Positions 10,490 to 21,560 of a stretch of DNA of 64,000 nucleotides are shown one piece after another. The position numbers were made by a program, and so were the translations under genes. The notes under the pieces were generated by a model, which saw only the letters and a program-made list of their open reading frames with translations, ran no database searches and was not told the origin of the DNA. Position 1 is the first letter of the stretch; every line of letters begins with the position of its first letter. The stretch comes from Annona cherimola (taxonomy: Eukaryota > Streptophyta > Magnoliopsida > Magnoliales > Annonaceae), in contig CM059972.1 in assembly GCA_030490835.1 (NCBI GenBank), positions 49,765,452-49,829,451 on the forward strand. The letters run 5' to 3'.

Positions 10490-11545
10490 ATTCATTTACT
10501 CCAAATGAACTTAATGTGGCTAATAAAATTTATACAAAATTTTATGTTATATAACACCTCTAAAAATGTACCCTTGTGTTATATCTCCTGTAAATTTTCT
10601 ATAGAAATTTGTTTATTTCATAATTTATCAAAAATAGATATGTTTGTGCAAAATATTACATTCATAAGTCCTTTTTTAAAAGCTAGGCATCCGATCTTAC
10701 ATTTGGACGATTCCGAGATGTCAGTTCACAAATAGTGAACTTTTGCATTTTCGGTCAAAATTGGTGCTTTATTTTGACCGAAAAAACAAGTTCCATCATG
10801 TATCTGTGTATGCTCTAATCTAATGCGGCAAATGACTTAATTAATCCTAAATTCACTTTCGCGCACACATTTGCGTTTCTTATTTATTGTATATTAGGCC
10901 AATACTTTTTCTTTCTGTATATCCAGCCAAATTAGGTAATTAATGCCAAAAAATACACAAATCAGAAAAGACCAAAATTTTTTATTAAATGGTTAATTCA
11001 AAAATATGAATAATTCCAAAAACTTAACTGGCATGCCTACGGAGGGATTTATCGAAACAGATTTGAGAGATATACGTGTACAAAAATTTTGCACCGAAGA
11101 TATTTTATTTCGCATACCGCCAGATACATAAACGGTGTTTTATTTGCAAATGGTATTTTTGGTTTCTTCCATCCATTCATTCGTTTAACTTTAAGGGTTC
11201 GTCACTTGCTCCAAGCCTCCAACTGCGTATATGAACTTCAAATTTACTTGTGGACATACTTTTGGGATCGTTATTTAATATAGATTTGCTCATTTTTATT
11301 TAAATTTGGATCTTTCAAATTACAGAGTTTCAGGAAAAAGTGGACCTGAATTATATTAGTTTACAAATCTAATCGAATATTTAATATAATAGCCTAAAAA
11401 ATTAAAATAACTTAATTGGCAAACCCACTGAGGCATTTACTGGAACAGATCTAGTAAATGTATGTATATCATAATTTTTCCAAAAGATTTTAGAATGGTG
11501 CATTATATAAACTGGTATGAAATTTTAAAAATATATAGTAAATGT
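10490..11545. repeat. Conserved non-coding internal block of M1, shared with X
   Basis: It contains a TTGACCGAAAAAAC/TTTTCGGTCAAAATTGGTGC inverted motif (about 10748-10786) and two direct copies of a motif of about 45 bp (ACTTAACTGGCATGCCTACG... at 11025; ACTTAATTGGCAAACCCACT... at 11409). The same block lies in reverse at 46548-47560, and its distal end at 36740-36828. No convincing coding sequence: reading frames are short and differ between copies. Position about 11460 corresponds to the intact insertion site of Z. Confidence 0.7.
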
Positions 11546-11572
11546 AATGCACCATTCTAAAATCTTTTGAAG
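11479..11572. repeat. Inverted repeat at the junction of M1 and the Gypsy fragment
   Basis: CAAAAGATTTTAGAATGGTG at about 11481 recurs in reverse at about 11551-11570 (CACCATTCTAAAATCTTTTG), about 50 bp apart. The right copy runs directly into the truncated Gypsy RNase H frame (KSLKYIF then junction). This marks a rearranged breakpoint rather than a clean retrotransposon end. Confidence 0.65.
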
Positions 11573-13398
11573 ATGTACTTCAAACTTTTGTGATCAGTAT
11601 ATACTTCACATCGTCCGCCATATAAGTAGTGCCTCCATATTTTCAGTGCAAAGATCACTGTAGCTAACTCCAAGTCATGAGTTGGATAATTCACCTCATG
11701 TGGTCTCAATTGTCTCGATGCATAGGCTATCACCCTAACATGTTGCATAAGGACACATCCAAATCCCTTCTTTGATGCATCACTATATATCACAAATCCA
11801 CCATTTCCTGAAGGTACAGTTAACACAGGTGCTTCTACTAACTGTCTCTTCAACTCTTGAAATGCTTCTTCACACTTGTCTGTCCATTCGAACTTTACCC
11901 CTTTGTGCGTGAGCTTCGTCATCGGAGTGGCAATGGTAGAGAATCCTTCCACAAATCGCCTATAGTACCCTGCTAAACCCAAAAAGCTTCTCACCTCAGT
12001 AACACTGGATGGCCTAGGCCAGTTTACCACGGCCTCTATCTTATGCGGGTCCACAGATATTCCATCTTTAGAAACAACATGATCCAAAAAACCCACATTG
12101 TTCATCCAAAAATCACACTTCTTAAGCTTTCCATAAAGCTTTTCTTCCCTTAGCTTTTGTAAAATCAATCTCAAGTGTCCTTCATGCTCTTCACTGCTCT
12201 TGGAATATACCAAAATGTCATCGATAAACACAACCACAAATTGATCCAAATATGGCCGAAATACCCTATTCATTAAGTCCATGAATGTTGCAGGGGCATT
12301 TGTTAAACCAAAAGGCATGACTAGGAACTCATAATGTCCATACCGAGTCCTAAATGCTGTTTTCTGTATATCTGACTCTTTAACTCTCATTTGATGATAC
12401 CCAGATTGTAGGTCAATCTTTGAAAACTTACTTGCTCCTTGCAGCTGGTCTAACAAATCATCAATACGAGGCAATGGGTACTTATTCTTAATAGTCACTT
12501 TATTGAGCTCGCGATAATCAATGCATAACCTCAAACTCCCATCTTTCTTTTTCACAAATAAAACTGGGGCTCCCCATGGTGATACACTGGGCCGAATAAA
12601 TCTTTTATCTAATAGATCCTGCAAATGAGTCTTCAATTCAGTCATCTCTACTGGTGCCATGCGATAAGGAGCTCTTGAAATTGGCTCCACTCCAGGCTGC
12701 AAATCTATTCCAAATTCCACTTCCCGTTCGGGTGGCAAACTAGGCAAATCTGCAGGAAACACATCAGGGAACTCACGTACCACAGGGATCTCATCCAACT
12801 GTTTGTCCACTATGTTGATATCTACTACTGAGGCAAGATAAGCAAGACAACCTTTTCGAACCAAACTCATTGCTCCTAAGGCTGACACCAATTTGGGTAA
12901 CCCACCTGTAGGTAATCCTCTGCATATGAATTCCATATCATTATGTAGCTTAAGGATAACTTGCTTTGATCGGCAACCTACATTAGCATCATACTTAGCT
13001 AACCAATCCATGCCCAAGATAATGTACAATCCCTCCATCTCCAATACTATCAAATCTGCTAGGAACTGTCTATCCTCAATCATCACAGGAACACATCTAC
13101 ACATTTCAGTTGCTATACTAACTGCTCTCAAGGGGGTAGACACCCTCATTAGCTCATGCATGGGATGTTTAATCAACTTGGCTTTCTTCACAAAAGCTAT
13201 TGACACAAATGATCGTGATGCACCAGGATCAAACAATACAAAGGCCATGCATCCACTAACAAGAAGGTTACCTGTAACCACATTCTCTGCGGATTGTGCC
13301 TCTTGTGCATTTGCAGCTTGAACCACTGCCATCACTTGTGGTCTTCTATCGACCTGAGGGTGAGCCTGCTGAGGATAGGGTCCTCTCCCAACCTGCAT
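11573..13398 (-). pseudogene. Ty3/Gypsy polyprotein: protease, RT, partial RNase H
   Basis: An uninterrupted frame of about 600 codons. Domains in order: aspartic protease with FDPGAS where many relatives have D[ST]GA; reverse transcriptase with [24 protein letters not shown] and the catalytic FIDDIL; the start of RNase H with [10 protein letters not shown] and [11 protein letters not shown]. The sequence then breaks off at about 11573 into MULE sequence, so the rest of RNase H, integrase and the 3' LTR are missing. It lies downstream of gag and a PBS in the same orientation. The lineage is not certain; a Tekay/Del-like chromovirus is plausible, but no chromodomain is present to prove it. It cannot transpose by itself. 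Confidence 0.88.
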
Positions 13399-13625
13399 CC
13401 CACCAGGAGGAATATTATGAACTGGTAATTGTTGTTGTACCTGAGCTACCCCTACTCCTCCTCCACCTAAGAGTATAGGGCAATCCCTCCTAATGTGCCC
13501 TTGTTGACGACAGTAGAAGCAAACAATTTGTCGTCCTGTCCTCTGTCTTTGAACCTGTGGCTGTTATGGTTGTTGCTCCCTAACATGGGCTTGTGCTTGT
13601 CCCCTGGTTTGCTCTTCCCCTTGAC
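13399..13625 (-). pseudogene. Gypsy gag-protease linker with zinc knuckle
   Basis: Minus-strand reading gives a CCHC knuckle, [14 protein letters not shown], near 13476-13520, followed by a Gln/Gly/Pro-rich stretch that leads into the protease frame. A second knuckle (CFQCGQLGHKKTTC) sits at about 13640-13680 in a different frame from the preceding gag, and a stop codon (TAA, complement TTA at 13565-13567) lies between them. The region is frame-disrupted. Confidence 0.7.
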
Positions 13626-14775
13626 CTACCAACTGCGGGCATGTTGTTTTTTTATGACCCAATTGACCACATTGGAAACAGGCTGACTTAAATGTAAAAG
13701 TTCCACCCTCAATAGTCCTCTGCTTCTTGTGCCCTTGTACTTCTCCTCTTGGCCTTTTCTCTTTTCCTTAATCCTCTCTTGCTCTTCTTCTTCCCGTTCT
13801 ATCATGCGGGCTCGATCAAGTATTTCTCCATAATCACGTAACATGAAGGGCGCCAAGCCCCTTCGAATAGAGAATTTCAGTCCCTCTTGAAATTTACATG
13901 CCCTTTCTTGTGGATTGGTTCTTATCCACGGAACAAATCTAGAAAGGGACCGAAATTTAACATCATACTCTTTCACGGTCATTTTCCCTTGTACTAAGTG
14001 CATGAATTCTGATGCTCGACGTGTTTTCTCACTATCAGGCACATAGTGGGCATGAAATCTTTCCAGGAATTCGGGCCATCGTAGTCTTCCACCCCCATCT
14101 GGTAACACGGCCTTCTCAGCATCCCACCACTGTTCTGCATCCCCCTCCATCACATAAAGAGCATACTTGACCTTTTGTTCTTCTGTGCATTCCATATAGC
14201 TGAAAATCTCTTTCTCCTTGAAATATAGGAGGCTTCATCTCCTGGAATGCTTTGATGTCTAACTTCTTCTCTTGAGGCCTTCTTCCTTCTTGCTCTTGTC
14301 TTCTTGCTCCCATCCTTGGACCTGCACGGTTTGTGTCACCTGAAGTCCTTTGTTGTTCTCTTTGAGTGTCCAGGCTTGCCGCCATTCTCTCCATCTGAGC
14401 TTGCATAAATTCTTGAAAATTCTGCATCATACCTCTCATCATTCCCATCATAGCCTCCACACCTGCTTGTGCCCCAGTATTTACCTCTGGTCCTATAGGA
14501 ATCTCACCACTACTGGTTCCTACTCCTCCTTGACTGTGTAACCCATGATAACCCCTGCTAGGATTCTCCCAGTATGCATCATCATCTGCGTTCTCCTCGT
14601 CTTCTTGAAGTGGGGACCTCTCCCGCGGAATTTGCCCTTGTTGTTGGCCTTCAATAGCAAGTGGCATTCCTTGAGGTGGGACTATTATTTCACTTAGTCC
14701 ACCCTCTTCCATAATGCCCTTTTCCTTATTAAGCCTTGTCCTTGGTGCCATCCTCTGTGCAACATCCATAAACAA
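13626..14775 (-). pseudogene. Ty3/Gypsy gag (frameshifted)
   Basis: The start codon is at 14773-14775. The first frame (to about 14200) is Gln/Met-rich (QEFMQAQMERMAASL) and reaches KPPIFQGERDF. The retrotransposon gag core then continues in another frame from about 14195 (KVKYALYVMEGDAEQWWDA, MTVKEYDVKFRSLSRFVPW). A second frame change occurs near 13740, before the CCHC knuckle. The gag protein would package element RNA, but two frame changes make this copy non-functional. Confidence 0.85.
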
Positions 14776-14955
14776 CTAAGATTAAGCAACATAAACTTGA
14801 ACAATGTACACAGACTAATTAACACAGAGATATTCCAAATCCCATCTCAAGAACCTAGACTGCATCCCTGATAATATACTATGTACTTAACATGTTGTTC
14901 TAGCCACTCACCTAATCGGTCTCTTTCACTAACTTAATAATTTAAAACATTTTCA

Positions 14956-14970
14956 TGCTCTGATACTACT
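14956..14970 (-). other. Gypsy primer-binding site
   Basis: On the minus strand AGTAGTATCAGAGCAT follows the presumed LTR end TGTTACA (complement of 14974-14980). GTATCAGAGC pairs with the 3' end of initiator methionine tRNA, the common plant Gypsy primer. Confidence 0.7.
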
Positions 14971-14973
14971 TTC

Positions 14974-16550
14974 TGTAACACCCCATTCCAAGAATTACTC
15001 AAGAACTAGTCAATGAGTACTACACAATCTAAGAAAAATTCGGCAGCATCTCCCCATAACATACAAGGGGTAATATGGAATACATGACCTGATATTCATA
15101 ACATTTCAATCTGTAACATTCAATCCTATTTATATACTTGCATCTTCATATAATAAGAACATTCATATAGAATGAAATCATTAAATATTTTCCTTACACG
15201 TCAAACAGATATAATAGTCATGCATATGTGCATCAACAAGGATTATAATCCAATCTGAAATACCAAATACATTATAGTTGTCAAAGCGAATCCGCCTAAA
15301 TAATTGTCTACATATATGATTATCAAAAAGAGCACAAATCTAAAAGAACTGAAATTAACATATTGTGCTATGGTCTCTCATGTTTGATCTTCAACTTGTC
15401 CCATCCTTAAGTTCCCCTTCTGACCTGCGACCTAAAAGCACAATAACAAACGATATGAGTCTAAATAGACCCAGTAAGTAGATAGTGGTTAGCACAAAGT
15501 GGAAATAAGTATAATGATGGATACTCATATAGTGGTGAAGCTAATACATATGGGTCCAATACCCACTCCCAAGATCGTATGCATATAACCATACACACAA
15601 ATTGAACAACACAACCAATCATCTACTCATGTCCATCAAGGGCCATGAACAACCCTCTCCTCATGTCAATCAGGGGCCATGAACAACCCTTACAACCAAC
15701 TATTTGAGATAACACATCATACATAACAGACAATGAAACATGTCGCAAACCACGCATACAACATCAACACAATTCAGATTCAACACCTAGATCTGTCACA
15801 CAAGCATTTTATCAAACACATGATAGGTGCGAAATGAAAGAACCTTCAATTCATACTCTCGATTGGGGCAAATCAATTCACGTCACATTCCAACAATATA
15901 AAAAACTGCTAAGAAGTCTTTTACATCATAGAAATCGCACATTCAAAGTAAATTCCTCATGAACCCTAACTGTTACGAACCCTACGCCTAATACCATGGA
16001 GTCGTCAGGAGCTATACATTCCCTCTAGCCTCACATCGTGTTTAACATAAAATTTTATCACTAAATCGATAAGGGGCGACATCTACTTACCTTGACCGTG
16101 ATTCCTCCCAAGACAGCGACCCTAGATGTGGACTGCAGAAATTCGGAGCCTTGGAGCTTCTTGGACTCGGATCTATGACCTTCAAGGTCATTGGTATAGT
16201 TTCCCTCAAGAGATCACGGGTGGTTCGAACTGAGTGGAAGAGAAAGTAGAAGAGGAGCGAAGAACCAGAAGAGGAGAAGAAGAAAACGCGGTCGGGCGCG
16301 AAATGGGAAATGAAGCCCTAGAGCGCGGGCCGCTTATGTTAATAGAATCCATTGAGTCGGGTCGGGGCATGGGTCGGGTCCAGTCGCAATTAGTAATTTA
16401 ATTTCCCGCTCCTATAACTTAATAATTAAAAATTTCTCCGGGGGCGCTGCCCCCTTGACCCCCACGACTTGACCGGTCAGGTCGAACCCCGTACCTACCC
16501 TGCACAGGGGAAAAATAGTTATAGTGCTTAACAATGACACACTAATCATA
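14974..16550 (-). mobile_element. Gypsy 5' LTR plus flank (far boundary uncertain)
   Basis: The LTR end nearest the PBS is TGTAACACCCC read on the plus strand at 14974. Its other end was not fixed, because no second LTR survives for comparison; the sequence is non-coding up to the ULP gene end at 16800. It includes a GC-rich patch at 16240-16520 (GGGGGCGCTGCCCCCTTGAC) typical of plant LTRs. Confidence 0.5.
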
Positions 16551-16799
16551 CACATTTAAATTTATACTCAGTGTGCTAAGATCATAATACATGCATATAT
16601 GCACTATATGTTCCCTAGATACTATATTCATATATGTTATGCATCCATTAACATTATAAACTCCTAGTGGCATGTTCATAAGTTATCTCATAAATAGAAA
16701 AGGGTTATAATGAAAATAAAATAAAATAAAATACCTGATCCTTACACCATTACAGTAATTAGAACCAAAAATTACTACTAATATTACACATTAAAAGAT

Positions 16800-18492
16800 C
16801 TAGAGTCGTACAGATTTATATTTCGGAGTCTTCTCAGGTATAAATGAGAACATATTGCACAACATATGCACACCACAGTCAACCCTGTCAAGTAATCCAA
16901 ACAATGTTTACTGCAGATAGAAACATTGTTCACTACCATATGGACTATAGTTTAACAATCACCATACCCGTTAGTTTGGTGTGGCAATCCGTTTGCCTGC
17001 CTAACATTCCACAATTTAACTGCCTTTGTCTCACCGATATAGTGATAATAATCCTCTATCGTGGGTGCCTGCATGTGTTTACATAGAGCATGCTCTGTGA
17101 ATCTAGTATGCAATTATCACAAAATAAGGTTATGGTGATTGCATTAAACCTACCACTTCATTCTTAATAACCTTTGTCCCATAATCTCCACCCGCTGACA
17201 TTGAGTCTAACAAAAAAATTTCTTCGCAAACCGTGTCAATGGCACAAGCGAACCAATGACCTCCTCTGCATATTGGTACAAAAATCTGCATTAATGTGGA
17301 TAACATGTCATTAGGAAACATTTCAAGTGTAAAGAAACATAGACGCACAATTAGACCAATCGTAAAACACAAACTTTACCCATCCTGCATCTCCCACATG
17401 ACATTTTATCCGCTCAGGATCATATATATAATTGGGAGCAACTGGATCACGCATGAGATATAGCTGCATATCACAAATAAGAACAATGGAATTAGTTATA
17501 CAGGCAACCAATGAGAATTCATTTAATAACAATGAAATTATCATAAAAAACTTACTGAGAATATAGAGTCAAAGTAAAATCTAACCACGCCAGTTGTTGT
17601 TTGAAGTTGTTGCATGTTGTATAACATCGTTAGAGTGTCAACAATCTGCATGCACATTCAAAAGATGACAAGTGCAATCCTATTAAATAGATCGTGTCAA
17701 TGAGGAACCAGCATATCTAACTTTCTACTTACGGGCGCTTGCACTCTCTCTCCTGGAGCAAGCGACAGGAACATCTCCCTCGTTAAGGTCAAGCCTTCGC
17801 ATTGGAACAAAATTTCACTGCACAAATAAACATACAAGTCATGACACACCTCATCAAATGTAAGGCACTATAATATCTAGCTATGTAAAGTCGAAGAGGA
17901 GATAGCCTTATAGAAACAAATGTGGTTAGCCAACTCACTCCTTCGGTAGGGATCTATTAAATGCAAATGTGACGATTGCGTCTTCAATGTCTGTCAATCG
18001 CCTCATCTCAAATTTGACATCTTGACGATTCCAACATTTTCCTGGATTCTATGATATGCAAGAGAAATTTCACAAGTATACTTTCACTTAAAACCTCGTT
18101 CACTGATACAGTAATTGAACAAAACATAAATGAATTTGATCCATCAAGTAGCGTAGCACAATGATTATATAGCATGCAAGTTCATGGTGCAGCCATGGAA
18201 AACCATAAAGGAATAAAATGCTAGAAAAACTATTTCCCAATCGCTCTAGCTTCAGAAGCAGTAACCGACAGTCGAGTATGCCGTCTAAGTGTGATTGGCT
18301 TCCCCCACCTAGATGTTGTTTCATAAGGTGACTTCAGCACTCTAGAGGTCTTAATATTACGGCTCCCTCGCCTAACAGTAGCAGCCATGTCTGCGGGTTC
18401 CACAATCTGCGTCTCCGCATCATCGGGAGTAGTGGTATCTTTCTGAACACCTCCACTCGATCTTATAGGTTGAAGGCTCCCTTGTACATTTG
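16800..18492 (-). CDS. ULP1-like cysteine peptidase region of the MULE transposase gene
   Basis: Exons read by eye, with GT-AG borders and matching phases for all but the first: about 18492-18230 (linker with RRGSRNIKTSRVLKSPYE, its borders uncertain), 18048-17939, 17817-17733, 17645-17556, 17463-17380, 17285-17154, 17068-16968 and 16884-16800 (TAG). Joined, they give a C48-type domain: LTREMFLSLAPGERVQAP, then IVDTLTMLYNMQ, then the catalytic His in CRGGHWFACAID, Asp in EIFLLDSM, Gln in LPHQTNG and Cys in VDCGVHMLCNM. The Gln-Cys motif is restored only when the donor GTATGG at 16967 is used. ULP1-like (Kaonashi-type) genes in plant MULEs are known; ULP1 proteins cleave SUMO, but the target here is unknown. 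It is co-oriented with and directly downstream of the transposase exons, so it is probably one fusion gene. No stop was seen in the peptidase exons. Confidence 0.75.
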
Positions 18493-18616
18493 CTTAAACC
18501 AACTCAGGTCCTTCTGCACCAACCTATTATCGAAATTTGAAAGTTCGTTGGCGTACAATGCTACTTCTAACATGTGTTTAAAGTAGTTATTGAAGTGTGA
18601 AAACTAATAACAATTA

Positions 18617-20500
18617 CCGTTAAATCTGTGATGGTCCCATAAGTCGCGCCATGCATCTCTCTGCGTTCTAATTTCTGGACAGTTCTCTCGAGTGCCTAGA
18701 CAAATATTTATTCATCTAATTATCAATCAAGTAAGTGGCTGAAACCGTTAAAAATTCAGAGGAATTATGGAGAAATAGATGCCTGCATATTATTCCAGTA
18801 GATTCGAACCGCATACAACTACACCTCCCACAATTCTTTACACGATTGAACTGAACCACCCAGGAAGCTTGTACGTCCCTTGCTTTTGTAATATGGAATA
18901 TTGCTTCGTCACCGACAGCATCAATAGACTCAACTTTGAATGCATTGGTCTCCCACATTTCTTGTTGAGTATCTGTGAAGTTGCAATCGGTGTATGCTTT
19001 GAAGAAGGCTTCCTCAGCCTGGAATGAGGTCTTCCTTTGCAAGATCGCTAGCGAGGTGTGTTTTTCTGCATCCATTTCATCCTCACGTCATCGACTTGTT
19101 GCCCGTGCAATGTGATTTATAAATTCAAGCAAACTTGTCTTTCGATTGACAAATTGATCCAGAAATGAATGAAAAATTTCACTGCGTTGGTTTGTGCACA
19201 TTCCGTGGAATCTGTAGCGCTTGTGGAACACTGGTACCCACTTCGATCGCTTACTGTATAATAGTTGCAGCCACTCGTGATCCAAGAGACCATATTCCTC
19301 CAGAAAACTGCTCCATTGCGCTTCGAATGTTTGTGGGCTGACATCGTTGTACAACAGTTGATTGAAGGCCTCTTGGAAATCATCCATTTGGTTACCCCTC
19401 CTCCCCAATTTCTCCGGGACTTTCCTCATAATATGCCATATACAGTACTTATGGATAGACGTGGGAAAGACTTGCTATACAGCAGACTCAATCGCAGCAT
19501 CTTGGTCGGTAATAATGCATAACGGCATCTGGCCGAACATTGCATCTTTGAACTGTTGGAAGAGCCACACGAAGGAGTCAATCGTCTCATCCACTACCAA
19601 ACCGGAGCCGAAAAGTATGGTTTGTCTGTGATGATTTATTCCGACGAATGGTGCAAAAGGCATGTTGTATTTGTTGGTTTTGTATGTAGTGTCAAAGCAT
19701 AATACGTCTCCGAAGGCTTTGAAATCTAACCTCGACCAACCATCGGACCAAAATAATGAACTCAATTCACCCTTATTATTTTTGCGAACTGCGAAGTACA
19801 TGTCTTGACCGGCATCATGCTGCCTTTGGAGGTGATTGATTGCAAGGTCTGCATCTCGTGCTAGCAAATGACCACGAGATCTTGATTTGAAATTTCGAAC
19901 ATCTTGGCGAGTGAAGCAAATTTCAGATGGACTGCATAACTCTCGGACAAGATTATAGGTTACAGAAGGACCAATGCCGACCTCATTGCATGCTTTCAAA
20001 ATAGAGGCAGATTCATCATCAATTTTGGGATGCATTTTCAAGCGTTGTGCCTGTCCTTTATCTACCAGTTGATGATTGTGGTCGTCCCAAAAGCGAGTAA
20101 CTACCCATCGCCCTTCTTGCTTCCTTGAAATCTCTAACCGAGCCATGCAGTTGCACCGTATGGACACTCTTTTTCTTCTAATCTTTTTGGCGAAATCAGC
20201 ACTGCCTTCATCATTTGTCATTGGCGTATGCATGCCTTCACAAGAGCATGTCATACGCCTCCATGTAATCGCCGAGGTAGAGCTTAGTCTGCGAACTTGT
20301 TTGAGTTTGACACTAAACCCAACGGACTTCGCATAGCCTTTGTAGAATTCACATGCTTCAAGTTCATCTTTAAATTCTTGTCCAACAAATGGTTGCTCGA
20401 TGTTACCAGACAAGTCGCATATAGGCTGAGTACTTGCGACTTCTTCCACACATTTGTCGTGAGCTATCTCCGTTTCCATTTTCAACTGATCAATGTTCAT
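18617..20500 (-). pseudogene. MULE transposase (FAR1/MuDR-like), two nonsense codons
   Basis: One continuous frame runs from ATG 20498-20500 to 18716, broken only by TAG at 19475-19477 and TGA at 19088-19090. A short helical exon (ALERTVQKLERREMHG) follows at 18695-18618. FAR1-type zinc region: residues about 50-147 (CSC, CNC, HNH). DDE core: first Asp about 270 (VLCFDTTYKTNKY), second about 332 (CIITDQDAA), Glu about 441 (NQRSEIFHSF). SWIM finger: about 557-574 (CSCMRFESTGIICRH). The catalytic acids are all present, so the lesions are recent point mutations or the copy is read through elsewhere. This would bind and cut the MULE ends in the nucleus. FAR1/FRS host genes share the fold, but the location inside element termini and the ULP partner favour a transposon gene. 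Upstream exons may exist, since an acceptor (GCTTCAG) precedes the ATG. Confidence 0.85.
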
Positions 20501-20626
20501 TGGATCAAAAGCTGAAGCATCAACGTGTTAGGGAAACATCATAAAAGTGAGCCGAGACAGTTAAAGGTATATTCACCATTAACGCATAATTGTATACAAA
20601 AAGATATAATGTAACACGGTCGACAT

Positions 20627-21560
20627 ATTTCCCTATGGCAAGTTGTATTCAGTAAAACAATAGGGGGTGAGCTAAAAAAAATGAAAACGCTTCCTCGACA
20701 GGACCAGAGGTGCACTTATTGCTTAGAAGAGTTAGTAGCAATGTAAAACCTGCATTTCCCTATAAGAACAACACATGCTAAACAATTTAAACCATTCTTC
20801 CGATTATTGTTTACATCCTAAGGTCAACTAACTCATTTGGTTCATTTTTAATGCAAGTCGTATTCATTGATACCATCGGGGAGGGCGAACTCAACAAAAT
20901 GTACTGTGGGAAAGACCAAGTGCCTTTAGGTCACGTGTGGATTATCTTCATAGCAGGTTCCTCGACAGAGCCACAGGTGCACTTGTTGCTTAGAAGCCTT
21001 AGCAGCCAAGTAAGGGAAGCATTTCCCTATAAGGACAACATATGCTAAACGATTTAAATCATTTTTCTGATTATTGTTTACATCCTAAAGTCAACTAAGG
21101 GTGCGTTTGGGAAACTAGAAAACTTTTTGACGTGTTTAATGTTTTAAAACCCGTCACAATTGGCCGTTGCGTACATCGAACTGAGGTTGATGCCTGTACA
21201 TCATTAATGCGCCTGCACGGTTAATGAGGGTCATTGCATGCGTGGAAAATCCCATCAACGGCTTCTGCGCAACAAGGGAGAAGCAAATGCGTTGAAAATC
21301 TCTTGTACGCCCTGAACGTGGGCACAAGAGAATGCGGACTCTGCACCTCTTCATACGGACAGCAGGCCAACAGACATTGCGCAGGAGTGACAAGACAGTT
21401 TTTTGCCTGCTCACCACCGCGTTTTGAAAACTTTTACATGATATGACATGTTTTTTCTTTTACCAAACAGACCCTAACTCATTTGGGTCATTTTTAATGC
21501 AAGTCGTATTCATTGACACCATAGGGGAATGAACTTTGTAAAATGTACTGTGGGAATGAT
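20627..21560. repeat. Diverged tandem duplication, about 250-bp unit
   Basis: Positions 20697-20925 and 20956-21098 plus 21478-21560 are the same sequence in order (AGGTGCACTTRTTGCTTAGA, GATTATTGTTTACATCCTAA, AAGTCGTATTCATTGA, AAAATGTACTGTGGGAA). The second copy is interrupted by the MITE at 21099-21474. A shorter third remnant may lie at 20627-20690. Confidence 0.75.
21099..21474. mobile_element. Tourist-like MITE with TAA duplication and an empty-site paralogue
   Basis: Termini GGGTGCGTTTGGGAAAC and TACCAAACAGACCC; TAA at 21096-21098 and 21475-21477. The sister copy of the surrounding duplication (at 20824-20834) reads CAACTAACTCATTTGG without insert, so the boundaries are proven by comparison. 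The interior (21150-21410) is unusually GC-rich for a MITE and might be captured sequence; no gene was recognised. Confidence 0.88.

Noticed and set aside
18617..20500. A domesticated FAR1/FRS host transcription factor
   Set aside because: It carries two stop codons, lies between MULE termini and is followed by a ULP-like region typical of transposons; domestication would need an intact frame.
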